NCBI GenBank assembly: GCA_900315665.1
Contig: OMZX01000020.1
Coordinates: forward strand, 1 to 45,178
Length of the DNA stretch: 45,178 nucleotides
Reading direction: 5' to 3'
Origin: an uncultured Eubacteriales bacterium
GTDB taxonomy: Bacteria; Bacillota; Clostridia; Lachnospirales; Lachnospiraceae
Below the pieces are notes generated by a model, which saw only the letters and a list, made by a program, of their open reading frames with translations, ran no database searches and was not told the DNA's origin. A program made the translations under genes and the position numbers. Shown here in pieces: positions 17,696 through 25,645 of this stretch. Position 1 is the stretch's first letter. Every line of letters begins with the position of its first letter.

Positions 17696-18439
17696 TCATT
17701 TTCCTTGATCGATCTGCTGGTACAGCCAGTCCATGTCGATTTCACCGCTCTCGATCATCGACAGCATGATGTCATCGATCTCCGGATCAAATTGCGTACC
17801 GCGGCAGCGTTTAAGCTCTGCGATGACCTCGTCCTTATCAAGGTGATTACGGTAGACACGGTTCGCCGTCATCGCATCAAACGCATCCGCAACACCGATG
17901 ATTCTGCCGTACAGTGGAATCTCCTCACCCTTCAGGCCATGTACATAGCCCTTTCCATCCCATCGCTCGTGATGATACAGTGCACCGTCAACCACATGAT
18001 CAATGAACGTGATATCCTTGAGAATCTCGGCGCCCTTCGAAACATGCGTCTTCATCGTCGCGTATTCTTCATCGGTCAGCTTTCCCGGCTTGTTTAGAAT
18101 TGCATCCGGGATACCGATCTTACCGATATCGTGGACCAGCGCCGCCTTACGGATATTCTCACATTCCGCATCAGTAAAGCCAAGATGCCGTGCAAGCATC
18201 TCCGAATACCGCGATACGCGTGATGAATGCTGACTCGTACGTACATCCTTGGCATCGACTGCCTTTGCGATGGACATGATGGCAGCATTGGAAACCTCGA
18301 CCTGCTGCTTCGCGAGCTCCATCTGCTGACGCGCCATCTCGGCTGTTGCCTGGCCATCTCGGCCTGCTGCCTGGTGATTTCCAGCTCCTGTTCCTGACGA
18401 CGCTGCGTTTCCCGGTTCCGCCACTTCATAAAGAGCCAT
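17696..18439 (-). CDS. HD-GYP output domain, split from the propeller receptor by a frameshift
   Basis: From about 18340 this frame reads AEMARQQMELAKQQVEVSNA, continuing the coiled coil of the upstream receptor frame, then a complete HD-GYP domain: QHSSRVSRYSEMLARHLGF, VHDIGKIGIP, MKTHVSKGAEIL, HHERWDGKGYV and VADAFDAMTANRVYR. GYP is changed to GYV. The part between 18439 and about 18345 is out-of-frame translation of the receptor and has no ribosome binding site, so this is not an independent gene start. One missing G in the CAG-CCGAGATGG segment near 18342 separates the frames. If the shift is real, the domain is untranslated or made only by slippage; if it is a sequence error, the protein is one 1077-residue receptor. 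Confidence 0.75.
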   Translation of the reverse strand: MALYEVAEPGNAASSGTGAGNHQAAGRDGQATAEMARQQMELAKQQVEVSNAAIMSIAKAVDAKDVRTSQHSSRVSRYSEMLARHLGFTDAECENIRKAALVHDIGKIGIPDAILNKPGKLTDEEYATMKTHVSKGAEILKDITFIDHVVDGALYHHERWDGKGYVHGLKGEEIPLYGRIIGVADAFDAMTANRVYRNHLDKDEVIAELKRCRGTQFDPEIDDIMLSMIESGEIDMDWLYQQIDQGK

Positions 18440-20928
18440 GTCAGGAAAATGATTACAGCACTGATGATGATCGCCTCAAACAGCTTAAACCAGAGCATAT
18501 CCTGCACCGCCTTCTGCTTTTCGAAGCCATAGCTGGTTTCGCCCAGCACTGTGTCATCCTCATCATCCACATCCAGAATGAAGCGATAGCTCCCCGGCTG
18601 CAGGTTCGTATAGACGACGCTCGAGAGCTCACTCTCCCGCAGCTTCGTCCAGCCTGTATCGAAGCCCTCAAGCCTGTACTGTACGAAGGGATCCTCGGTC
18701 GAAAAGTTGATGATCTCCGGGAAAATCTCAAGCTTCTTTGTCGACCGTGCGATGGTATACGTACCATCCTCACCCGGCAGCACCTTCTCACCATCCGCCT
18801 CGACCGAATCAATCTGCATCCGGTAATCCTTCCACCGGCTCATGTAATCAGAAAGCTTTAGCGAATACACGCCCTCACTCGTCGAAAGATACAGCATCTG
18901 ATCCTCCGACAGATAATTCCATGAATTCGTCGTAAGCGCAACGTTGAGTCCGGCTGTCTGATCCAGCAGCTGGTCGCCGACCGCCTCGCCACGAAGAAGC
19001 GCATCCTCATTCACCACATAGATGCCGGCACTCGACAGGATAAAGAGCTCGCCATTTCCGTCCTGCACGACATCAAAGTTGTTGTAATACGGGAAGTTTT
19101 CCAGCAGTCTAATGCTTCCATCAGGTGCGATGTAATTGAGTCCGTTGCTCGCTACGATATAGAGTCCGCCGGTACGTGCACTCTGTACGATGCGGAGAAT
19201 GACACCGGAGCTGAGACCATCCTCCTGCTCGATTTTACGGGTGATTTCAAGCGAAGCATCCTGTGCAGCGGACGAAGGCATTGAACCAGATGAACGGTTC
19301 AGTACGGCGATGCCGTCGCCGTCGGTGCCGGCATAGATGGTCCCATCCTTTGCTTCGATTAGACAGAGCACCTGCGCACTGCCGAGCTTTTCTCCATAGG
19401 ATATGTGACTTGCTGATCTGCTATCCTCGATAAGATCGAGACCGCTGTCACTCGCAGACAGGATCGCACCATCCGAAAGTGTCACGGAAACCCGTGCCCG
19501 GTCGCCATATTCACCATAACCGCGGTTAAAAAATGTCAGATAATAATTTTTATCCGCGCGTACAAGTCCTTTACCATAGGTGCTGATCCACAGATATCCA
19601 TCCTTGTCTACCTGTACACAGCGGACACGGACACCATGAAGGATGTTTGTCAGCGTGTTGGATGCCGCACCGGAGCCATCCGAATACAGCATATCCAGTC
19701 CCGAATCGGTGCCGACGACCAGCATACCATTCCACATAGTGGTAGAGTTTACGACACGTTCATCGAGACCCGCTCCCAGGTATAGATCATTAAATTTGGA
19801 GGGAGACAGACGGAGTACACCGAGCCGACTTGACACGAACCAGAGATCCTCCTGATAATCGACGGCCATGCCATCGATGGAGTTGTTAAATTGTGCCGTG
19901 CTAAATAAAGAAAAATGCTCATTTTCATCGATATAGCCGACACCATTATCAGCGCAAATATAAAGAAGCGTATCATGGGGAACGATACGGTTGATCTGCA
20001 GTAAACCGCCGCATCGGATCTCACCGGTTTCTACGAAGCGGTCATCCTCGATTTTTCCTTTTAGGATTCGGTTCCCGGAGGTGCCGATATAGAGTGTGCC
20101 ATCTTTTGTAAAGGTGCAGGTGTAAAAAACCTCCTGCTCCGCGGAATCCTCTAAGGTACTGAGGATTTCGGAACCGGATAGAATATAAAGCGTACCTTCA
20201 GAGGTGACTGCTGCCACATGTCCGTCTCTGTCAGCGCTGAGGCTCTGCGCATAATTGATTCCGGTGAGCGTACCGAGAAGCTTGAGACCACCGGATTTTT
20301 CAGAAGCTGCTGCATCATTTGCTGTCTTAGAGGTTTTCTGCGCGGAATCATTTGTCCCGGCGCCCGCTGTGCCGGATCCTGCTTCCGGCTCTTCAAATGA
20401 AAAAATCTGGAGATTACCGGATGTACCGATATAATAGTTTCCGTCACTACTCTTCACGATTGCCCGGACCGAGTTTGCATCCAGGCCTTCTGCTTCGTTC
20501 ATGACATCAACGACTGTTTCTTGCTTGGACACAGAGACGCCAGAATCATTGGTGCCAATAAATAGACGATCCGCATCGTCTACATAAAGACAGTTCACGT
20601 TTCGCACGGAATCGAAATCCCGCATCAGCTTGAACTCCTTACCGTTATAGCGGTAGAGGCCGGCATAGGTGCCGATCCAGAGGATACCGTCGCTGGTCTC
20701 TGTGATATCGTTCGCTTCACCGCAGGACAGTCCGTTTTCACGACTGTAGATCGTCTCGACATAGCCGCCGGAATCCTCCGCAAAAGCCGGAAATGTAGGC
20801 ATTGTCAGGAAAAGCAAAAAAAGAACATAGAGGATCGCATGCGATATAATCCTGCAACGCGAGAATTGTCTCGTCATGAAGGCTTGCCCATTCATTCTAT
20901 TACTTTTGATTCCTTCATATTCCGCCAT
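18094..20928 (-). CDS. Two-component-regulator propeller/Y_Y_Y receptor, frameshifted
   Basis: The frame encodes an exported sensor. Residues 1-50 hold a signal peptide (hydrophobic ILYVLFLLFLTMPTF, cleavage after AFA50). About 51-720 are repeated blades of the type DGILWIGTYAGLYRYNG, GNYYIGTSGN and GYLWISTYGKGLVR, matching two-component-regulator propellers. A Y_Y_Y domain follows (about 725-795, with VQYRLEGFDTGW), then one transmembrane helix (about 808-830) and a Gln-rich coiled coil. After AEMARQQ, near 18343, the frame turns into Arg/Ser-rich nonsense and ends at 18094, while the HD-GYP continues in another frame. The ATG at 20928 follows GAGGTG. Intact homologues would sense an extracellular ligand and hydrolyse c-di-GMP inside. 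Confidence 0.8.
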   Translation of the reverse strand: MAEYEGIKSNRMNGQAFMTRQFSRCRIISHAILYVLFLLFLTMPTFPAFAEDSGGYVETIYSRENGLSCGEANDITETSDGILWIGTYAGLYRYNGKEFKLMRDFDSVRNVNCLYVDDADRLFIGTNDSGVSVSKQETVVDVMNEAEGLDANSVRAIVKSSDGNYYIGTSGNLQIFSFEEPEAGSGTAGAGTNDSAQKTSKTANDAAASEKSGGLKLLGTLTGINYAQSLSADRDGHVAAVTSEGTLYILSGSEILSTLEDSAEQEVFYTCTFTKDGTLYIGTSGNRILKGKIEDDRFVETGEIRCGGLLQINRIVPHDTLLYICADNGVGYIDENEHFSLFSTAQFNNSIDGMAVDYQEDLWFVSSRLGVLRLSPSKFNDLYLGAGLDERVVNSTTMWNGMLVVGTDSGLDMLYSDGSGAASNTLTNILHGVRVRCVQVDKDGYLWISTYGKGLVRADKNYYLTFFNRGYGEYGDRARVSVTLSDGAILSASDSGLDLIEDSRSASHISYGEKLGSAQVLCLIEAKDGTIYAGTDGDGIAVLNRSSGSMPSSAAQDASLEITRKIEQEDGLSSGVILRIVQSARTGGLYIVASNGLNYIAPDGSIRLLENFPYYNNFDVVQDGNGELFILSSAGIYVVNEDALLRGEAVGDQLLDQTAGLNVALTTNSWNYLSEDQMLYLSTSEGVYSLKLSDYMSRWKDYRMQIDSVEADGEKVLPGEDGTYTIARSTKKLEIFPEIINFSTEDPFVQYRLEGFDTGWTKLRESELSSVVYTNLQPGSYRFILDVDDEDDTVLGETSYGFEKQKAVQDMLWFKLFEAIIISAVIIFLTWLFMKWRNRETQRRQEQELEITRQQAEMARQQPRWRVSRWSSRSSRSRFPMLPSCPSQRQSMPRMYVRVSIHHAYRGIRRCLHGILALLMRNVRISVRRRWSTISVRSVSRMQF

Positions 20929-20981
20929 ACAACACCTCAAAAGCTTCCTGTGCACCTCTCTCAGCTTCTTATGTATTTCAA

Positions 20982-21053
20982 AAAGCTCTCTGCTCAGTAT
21001 GATACCACGTTTCCTTTAAAGCTCTCTGCTCAGTATGATACCACGTTTCCTTA
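20982..21053. repeat. 36-base tandem duplication upstream of the receptor gene
   Basis: Two adjacent copies (20982-21017 and 21018-21053) of a 36-base unit starting AAAGCTCTCTGCTCAGTATG. The second copy differs only at its last base. They lie about 55-125 bases upstream of the receptor start codon and about 155 bases upstream of rsmH. A duplicated regulatory site or recent slippage is possible. Two units without spacers are not a CRISPR. Confidence 0.7.
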
Positions 21054-21106
21054 AGAATGTCGCCCGCAATTCGAATATTACAAATTTCTTACAATGGCAA
21101 GAAGTT

Positions 21107-21137
21107 GTCAACGGGGACGGTTCTCTCTGACAACCAT
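21107..21137. repeat. Single REP-like copy
   Basis: GTTGTCAACGGGGACGGTTC followed by TCTCTGACAACC. It shares the core with the copies at 17555-17694 and 32117-32212, but its outer arms are GTTGTCA/TGACAAC. Here the outer arms pair with each other, giving a small stem. It lies 70 bases before rsmH. Confidence 0.7.
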
Positions 21138-21206
21138 ATGGATTGCAGAATCTTCGGCTTTTCGATAGAATGTCGGAAGAAGATCAAGTGGACAGGAGTC
21201 CTGAAT

Positions 21207-22412
21207 ATGGAAAATAACAACGAAAATTCTAATATAAGCACAAACCAAGACGCAGTACCACACAAGCGTCGCGCACACTATAGCGGGAAGTATCCGCGGA
21301 GATTTGAAGAGAAATACAAGGAGCAGAATCCGGAGAAGTATCAGGACGAGATTGAGCATATCATCGGAAAGGGTAACACGCCTGCCGGCATGCACATCCC
21401 GATCATGGTTGCAGAAGTTCTCGATGCGCTGAAGATTCAACCCGGCGATATCGGTCTCGACTGCACGCTAGGCTATGGCGGTCACAGTACAAGGATTCTG
21501 GAGACACTGCTTGGAAAGAATCACGTCGAAGACAATTCCAGTTTCGATGCTGGTGATATGATGAAGTCTTCAAATACGGGAACAGATTCCGTCTCAAATC
21601 GAACCAATTACGGACATCTCTATTCCATCGACTATGACCCGATTGAGATTGAGAAGACCACGAAGCGGCTTCGTGACCGCGGCTTCGACGAAGCCATCTG
21701 GACGCCGATTCATGATAATTTCCGAAATATCGATAAAATCTCCGCTGAATATGGACACTTTGATTTCGTGATGGCAGATCTCGGCGTCTCCTCCATGCAG
21801 ATCGATAATCCGGAACGTGGCTTCACTTGGAAAGCTGACGGTCCACTCGATCTCCGCTTTAACCCGGAGCAGGGAGAAAGCGCCGCAGAGCACCTCTCAC
21901 ATCTCTCAGAGGACGATATCGAGCATATTCTAACTGAGAATTCCGATGAACCATACGCAAAGGACATCGCAAAAGCCATCCACCACGTCTACTGGCGTGG
22001 CGGCAGCATCGAGACCACGGCAGCACTTCGCAGTATCGTAGAAAAAGCCCTGCTCGAAGATTCAAAGACCTTCAAAAAGCTCCCGGCGAAGGAACAGGAT
22101 GAGACTCTAAAGAAATCACTTGCCCGTGTGTTCCAGGCGCTTCGCATCGAAGTAAACCAGGAGCTCACCGTCCTCGATGAATTTCTCGAAAAGCTTCCGG
22201 GGATACTTAAGCCTGGTGCCCGCGTCGTGATTCTTACCTTCCATTCCGGTGAAGATCGTCTCGTAAAAAAATCCTTCAAGACACTCGAAAAGTCCGGTGT
22301 CTACAGTGCTGTTGCCCGCGATGTCATCCGCCCCACTAAGGAGGAATGCTATCGCAATCCCCGCGCACACTCGACGAAGCTCCGCTGGGCGGTCAGAACA
22401 TCCAGCTTGTAA
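21207..22412 (+). CDS. rsmH: 16S rRNA (cytosine-1402-N4)-methyltransferase, extended form
   Basis: A 401-residue protein. Family motifs are clear: HIPIMVAEVLDAL, the SAM-binding LDCTLGYGGHS (about 83-93), YSIDYDPIEIEKT, DFVMADLGVSSMQIDNPERGF, GPLDLRFNP and VILTFHSGEDRLVKKSF. RsmH N4-methylates C1402 of 16S rRNA in the decoding centre. Compared with the usual 310-residue enzyme this one has a 50-residue charged N-terminal extension and an insert (about 107-132) after the first motif. The start at 21207 is chosen because AGGAG lies eight bases upstream; the open frame begins 50 codons earlier and runs through the REP copy. It is not next to mraZ, ftsL or division genes, so it may be a second copy in addition to one in the division cluster. 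Confidence 0.9.
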   Translation: MENNNENSNISTNQDAVPHKRRAHYSGKYPRRFEEKYKEQNPEKYQDEIEHIIGKGNTPAGMHIPIMVAEVLDALKIQPGDIGLDCTLGYGGHSTRILETLLGKNHVEDNSSFDAGDMMKSSNTGTDSVSNRTNYGHLYSIDYDPIEIEKTTKRLRDRGFDEAIWTPIHDNFRNIDKISAEYGHFDFVMADLGVSSMQIDNPERGFTWKADGPLDLRFNPEQGESAAEHLSHLSEDDIEHILTENSDEPYAKDIAKAIHHVYWRGGSIETTAALRSIVEKALLEDSKTFKKLPAKEQDETLKKSLARVFQALRIEVNQELTVLDEFLEKLPGILKPGARVVILTFHSGEDRLVKKSFKTLEKSGVYSAVARDVIRPTKEECYRNPRAHSTKLRWAVRTSSL

Positions 22413-22458
22413 TGCATCAAACGTATAAATATTATTTTCAAAACAACATTTGATTTAA

Positions 22459-22498
22459 AATGTCTCACATAAATCTTATGACTATTATGTGAGACATT
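22459..22498. terminator. Stem-loop between convergent rsmH and Uma2 genes
   Basis: A perfect 13-base stem (22459-22471 with 22486-22498, AATGTCTCACATA/TATGTGAGACATT) sits between two converging genes. The T-runs are poor on both sides, but position and stem suggest a bidirectional terminator. Confidence 0.55.
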
Positions 22499-22507
22499 GA
22501 TCTTATT

Positions 22508-23428
22508 TCATCGATCAATCTTCACCAGTCTGTTCTTAACCGAAGCAAAGGAAATATTGCAGATTCCGTCTGATATCGAAACAGGAATGGTATCATCAAA
22601 GCTATATACTGCGATTTGGTCTTCTTTATAAAACAAATAAACAACTACCGTCTGTTTCTCCGGATCAATCATCCAGTATTCCTTCACGCCGGCGTTTAAG
22701 TATTTGTTCAGTTTGATAAACATATCCTTCTTTTTTGATGAAGGAGACACCACTTCACAGAGAAATTCCGGTGCACCGAAAAGACGTGTTCCTATGTTTA
22801 AGGCCGGATCACAAGCTATGATAACGTCAGGCTCCACCATCGTCTTCTCATCTTTATCAAGCTGCACATCTAGCGGGGCAATGTAAGGATAGCATGGAAC
22901 CTCAGGATGCTCTTCTATACATGACATCAATTTATGATACAAATATCCGGCAAGCACCTGATGATTTGAGGTTGGTGCATCCATTTCAAAGATGACGCCA
23001 TCAATCAGTTCGTATCTCTTATCATCCGGCAGCTTCAGATAGTCTTCGACAGTGTAATCGCCCTGCATCTTATTGCCATACGGATTGTCGACTTGAGCCG
23101 TTTTTACCACGTCGCCATCTTCCTCTTTTAAGGCACTACTGCCATATGTATCGAAATTTTCCTTTACAAATTCTCCTGTCCCTGAAGTTGGCGACGCATA
23201 GTGCATCGTATGACTTTCATTTCTCAAAAATCTGGTCAAAGAAATCTCGCGATAATGATCATCCTCAAGCACACGGACAAGTTTTTCAATCGTATCCTGC
23301 CTAGGACTTTTTGTATGTCCGGAAAACAGCTTTCTAAGCGTACTTACCGGCACGCCGGATAAAGCAGAAAGCTTATCAATCGTATAACCAAGTTCCCTTT
23401 TCCGATTCTTCATTTCCTCTATTGTCAT
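22508..23428 (-). CDS. HTH-Uma2 family endonuclease-like protein
   Basis: A 306-residue protein. Residues about 1-60 form an XRE-like helix-turn-helix (YTIDKLSALSGVPVSTLRKLFSG). Residues about 120-300 are a Uma2 (DUF820) domain: TVEDYLKLPDDKRYELIDG, NHQVLAGYLYHKLM, the PD-(D/E)xK-like core PDVIIACD and EFLCEVVSPSSKKKD, and KEYWMIDPEKQTV. Uma2 proteins are abundant in cyanobacteria and some Firmicutes and share the restriction-endonuclease fold; their targets are unknown. The start at 23428 follows GGAGGAG; an upstream in-frame ATG at 23467 lacks one. The HTH probably regulates its own consensus promoter. Confidence 0.8.
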   Translation of the reverse strand: MTIEEMKNRKRELGYTIDKLSALSGVPVSTLRKLFSGHTKSPRQDTIEKLVRVLEDDHYREISLTRFLRNESHTMHYASPTSGTGEFVKENFDTYGSSALKEEDGDVVKTAQVDNPYGNKMQGDYTVEDYLKLPDDKRYELIDGVIFEMDAPTSNHQVLAGYLYHKLMSCIEEHPEVPCYPYIAPLDVQLDKDEKTMVEPDVIIACDPALNIGTRLFGAPEFLCEVVSPSSKKKDMFIKLNKYLNAGVKEYWMIDPEKQTVVVYLFYKEDQIAVYSFDDTIPVSISDGICNISFASVKNRLVKIDR

Positions 23429-23505
23429 CGTCGTCTCCTCCATCATACTTGTTCGCAGTGTATGCATTGGTACACTAAAAATGGTTATGTCAAATTCATG
23501 CCATG

Positions 23506-23553
23506 ATTATACCTTATATGTTCCTTATTGTCAATATAGTTCCGTTATGTTCC
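23506..23553 (-). promoter_or_regulatory. Consensus sigma-A promoter with repeated GGAAC elements
   Basis: On the minus strand TTGACA (23529-23534) and TATAAT (23506-23511) are separated by exactly 17 bases, a perfect consensus. GGAAC occurs three times around it (plus-strand GTTCC at 23520-23524, 23539-23543 and 23549-23553), two of them as GGAACATA. Such a strong promoter is usually held down by a repressor; the HTH domain of the gene it drives is the obvious candidate. Confidence 0.7.
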
Positions 23554-23632
23554 ATTTTGTGTCCATTTATTATACCTTTTTATACCGTCAAAAACGACAA
23601 AACATAAAAAATAGGAATGAATTTTATATGCG

Positions 23633-23660
23633 AAAAGGCATCGGTTTCAAAACCGATGCC
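23633..23660 (-). terminator. Intrinsic terminator of the aspartoacylase remnant
   Basis: On the minus strand GGCATCGGTTT pairs perfectly with AAACCGATGCC (23637-23647 and 23650-23660) and is followed by TTTT (23633-23636). It lies 3-prime of the decayed gene ending at 23707. Confidence 0.65.
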
Positions 23661-23706
23661 TCATAGTAAATTCAGTCTCTTAATCTACTAAAATAATTTT
23701 TTCCTA

Positions 23707-24368
23707 TCAGTCCGGCACAACGCGGAACGCCACTTCATGCCCGTTTATGAGATTCGCGTGATGTGCAAAGAACACAATACCATCCCGTGTGCACGCAGCT
23801 CTTCAAGCGTCTCGCCATCGCACGGATTTTCGATCCGCCCAAGCAAAGCGCCGCCCTTGATGTGGTCTCCCGGATCCGCATACCGAACGAGAAGCCCGCC
23901 TGCTGTTGACAACGCGGTATCCATATTACTTTCACGGTAGAGAACGGATGGCACTGCAGTCTGCACCGGGTGACTTAAATCAAAAGCACCTAAATCCGAC
24001 CCTGTCTCTCCTGTTTCGCTACCATTCCTTCCTTCAATGCTTACATCACTCTTCACAAAACCCTTCGCTCGTAGGAACCGAAGGATCGCATGCAGTGATT
24101 CATCCGCTGCAGCCGCGTCCACATAGCTCGTCACACGCGAATACAGTGAAAACGCCTGCGTCCCGAAGATCTGCCAGTTATAGTTCAGCGTCGTCGTATC
24201 ATACGGCACTACATGTCGGAGCAGTACAAACGGAAGTCCGAACTGGAAGCCCTCCTCTGCCTTCTCATAGCCGGTCTCCATTTCATCGACTTTCTCCTCA
24301 TATTTCTTTGATTTTATGATCTTGGAATTGTGTAGATTGCTGATGGATTGTAGGTATAACCCAATCCA
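23707..24368 (-). pseudogene. Decayed succinylglutamate desuccinylase/aspartoacylase-like gene
   Basis: An open segment from about 24368 (ATG at 24281) reads GFQFGLPFVLLRHVVPYDTTTLNYNWQIFGTQAFSLYS, which fits the middle of AstE/AspA-type zinc deacylases, and then the beta-rich C-terminal domain with GDHIKGGALLGRIENP. Near 23790 the frame breaks: the visible frame runs to a stop at 23745, while the next frame gives DGIVFFAHHANLINGHEVAF and stops at 23707, exactly the expected end of the family. One missing base explains this. The N-terminal zinc-binding half is absent; an in-frame stop lies at 24369-24371. So the gene is truncated and frameshifted. It follows the yiaK-like gene and may once have belonged to its operon. 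Confidence 0.75.
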
Positions 24369-24396
24369 TCAGCCAATTGATAAAAATCCGAGTGGA

Positions 24397-24418
24397 TTAC
24401 TGCCATGAATGGCAGTAA
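24397..24418 (-). terminator. Stem-loop after the yiaK-like gene
   Basis: TTACTGCC (24397-24404) pairs with GGCAGTAA (24411-24418) with a six-base loop. A T-run comes 12 bases later on the minus strand, further than usual. A second dyad (GCTGATGGATT with AATCCATCAGC, 24339-24349 and 24363-24373) lies just beyond. Either may end the transcript. Confidence 0.35.
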
Positions 24419-24454
24419 GAACCTCATCAGGTCTCCTGACCTCATAAAGCTTTT

Positions 24455-25456
24455 TTACATCGCGAGAACTTCGTTCCACTTGCCCTCGTCGCATTCGACA
24501 CCGTTTGCAAGGTTATCACGACGTTTTCTATGCTCGCCGACACCGGGGCAGCGGACCTCGCCACCTTCCTGCACCGGCTCGCTTTTCGAAACATCCGCCA
24601 TGATGGATTCGATAATCTCATCAGTCACATGTGCATCCTGGAATTTTCCCGGATCAATAGCAATCATAATCTGAATCAGTCCGATCTCATCGCCGAAGGT
24701 ACCGATCTTTGCAACAGAATTTGAATCGGTCAAAATTGTTGCAATCATATCAAGCAGGATGGAAAGTCCACTCCCCTTCCAGAAACCAATCGGCAGTGAC
24801 CGCTTGGATTTCTCGATGGCTTCCGGATCTGTCGAAAGATTGCCATCTTCATCATAGCCACCGGGTACAGGCAGCTGCTTGCCTGCCAGTCTCGTCGTCT
24901 CAAGCTTGCCATAGCTGAACTGGCTCATCGCGAGATCCACCATGATGTGCTCACCATTTGAACGCGGCACCGCAAGGATCAGCGGATTGTTTCCAATGCG
25001 CGGCTCCTTTGCGCCCCAGGCCGGCATGTTCGGACAGGTGTTCGACCAGCAGATACCGATACAGCCCTGATCTGCCGCCTCCCAGCCATACGTGCCGCCC
25101 CGCATCCAATGGTTATTGTTACCGAGAGCCACGAGTCCGATGCCATACTGATGGGCAAGCGCGACAGCCCGATTCATCGCACGCTTCGCGTTGAGTGGTC
25201 CGAAGCCACGATGTCCATCCCAGCGCTCCATCGCACCGAAAGATGCTGTGCAGGTCGCTTCGACCTTCGGATCGATTTCACCTTTCTTAAGATAGTCTAC
25301 TACCCTCGGAAACCGATTCAATCCGTGGCTCTGTACACCAGCCAGCGAATTCTGCGCGAAGATCTCCGCTGCATCCTTCGCACGTTCCTCCGTAAACCCA
25401 TACTTTTCTAGCACTCTTGTAAATTCCTTCACCATTGTTTCATAGGGTACACGCAT
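24455..25456 (-). CDS. yiaK: 2,3-diketo-L-gulonate reductase-like oxidoreductase (Ldh_2 family)
   Basis: A 333-residue protein that aligns from end to end with my memory of E. coli YiaK (DlgD): MRVPYETMVKEFTRVL, SGVxSHGxNRFPR with catalytic His44 at the same position, GIGLVALGNNNHWMRGG, WGAKEPRIGNNPLI, TRLAGKQLPVPGGYDEDGNL and GFWKGSGLSILLDM. YiaK reduces 2,3-diketo-L-gulonate with NADH in the use of ascorbate-like sugar acids. The start at 25456 is supported by AAGGAGG eight bases before it; the open frame extends 19 codons further. The gene is alone on its transcript apart from the aspartoacylase remnant. A 12-base palindrome 44 bases upstream, identical to one before the adjacent lacI-type gene, suggests control by that regulator. 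No sugar-acid transporter or kinase is nearby, so the exact substrate is uncertain. Confidence 0.85.
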   Translation of the reverse strand: MRVPYETMVKEFTRVLEKYGFTEERAKDAAEIFAQNSLAGVQSHGLNRFPRVVDYLKKGEIDPKVEATCTASFGAMERWDGHRGFGPLNAKRAMNRAVALAHQYGIGLVALGNNNHWMRGGTYGWEAADQGCIGICWSNTCPNMPAWGAKEPRIGNNPLILAVPRSNGEHIMVDLAMSQFSYGKLETTRLAGKQLPVPGGYDEDGNLSTDPEAIEKSKRSLPIGFWKGSGLSILLDMIATILTDSNSVAKIGTFGDEIGLIQIMIAIDPGKFQDAHVTDEIIESIMADVSKSEPVQEGGEVRCPGVGEHRKRRDNLANGVECDEGKWNEVLAM

Positions 25457-25497
25457 GTCTTTTTCCTCCTTACCCACATATTTTCTTGCTCGTTTTA

Positions 25498-25513
25498 GCG
25501 CAATCGATTGCAT
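25498..25513. promoter_or_regulatory. Operator palindrome upstream of the yiaK-like gene
   Basis: GCAATCGATTGC (25500-25511) is a perfect 12-base palindrome with a central CG, typical for LacI/GalR proteins. The same palindrome, with AT following, occurs at 26788-26799 before the LacI-family gene and nowhere else noticed in the window. Confidence 0.65.
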
Positions 25514-25520
25514 TTATTTT

Positions 25521-25564
25521 CAAAAAATATCCGATGACCGAATCATTCCAAGGTCATCGGATAT
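25521..25564 (-). terminator. Intrinsic terminator of the LacI-family gene
   Basis: On the minus strand ATATCCGATGACC (25552-25564) pairs perfectly with GGTCATCGGATAT (25527-25539), 12-base loop, and is followed by a T-run (25522-25527). It lies between the LacI-family stop codon and the operator of the yiaK-like gene. Confidence 0.75.
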
Positions 25565-25645
25565 AATTGCTCTCTGAATTTCACATACAGAAATTCTAAT
25601 AAGAAACGCACATACACTTCTATATCTTGATTTCTATGTGCAGTT

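Noticed and set aside
20982-21053. CRISPR array
   Set aside because: Only two contiguous units and no spacers or cas genes. The same holds for 34719-34754.
24405-24674. Plus-strand frames around the yiaK-like 3-prime end
   Set aside because: Antisense to the reductase gene and without ribosome binding sites.
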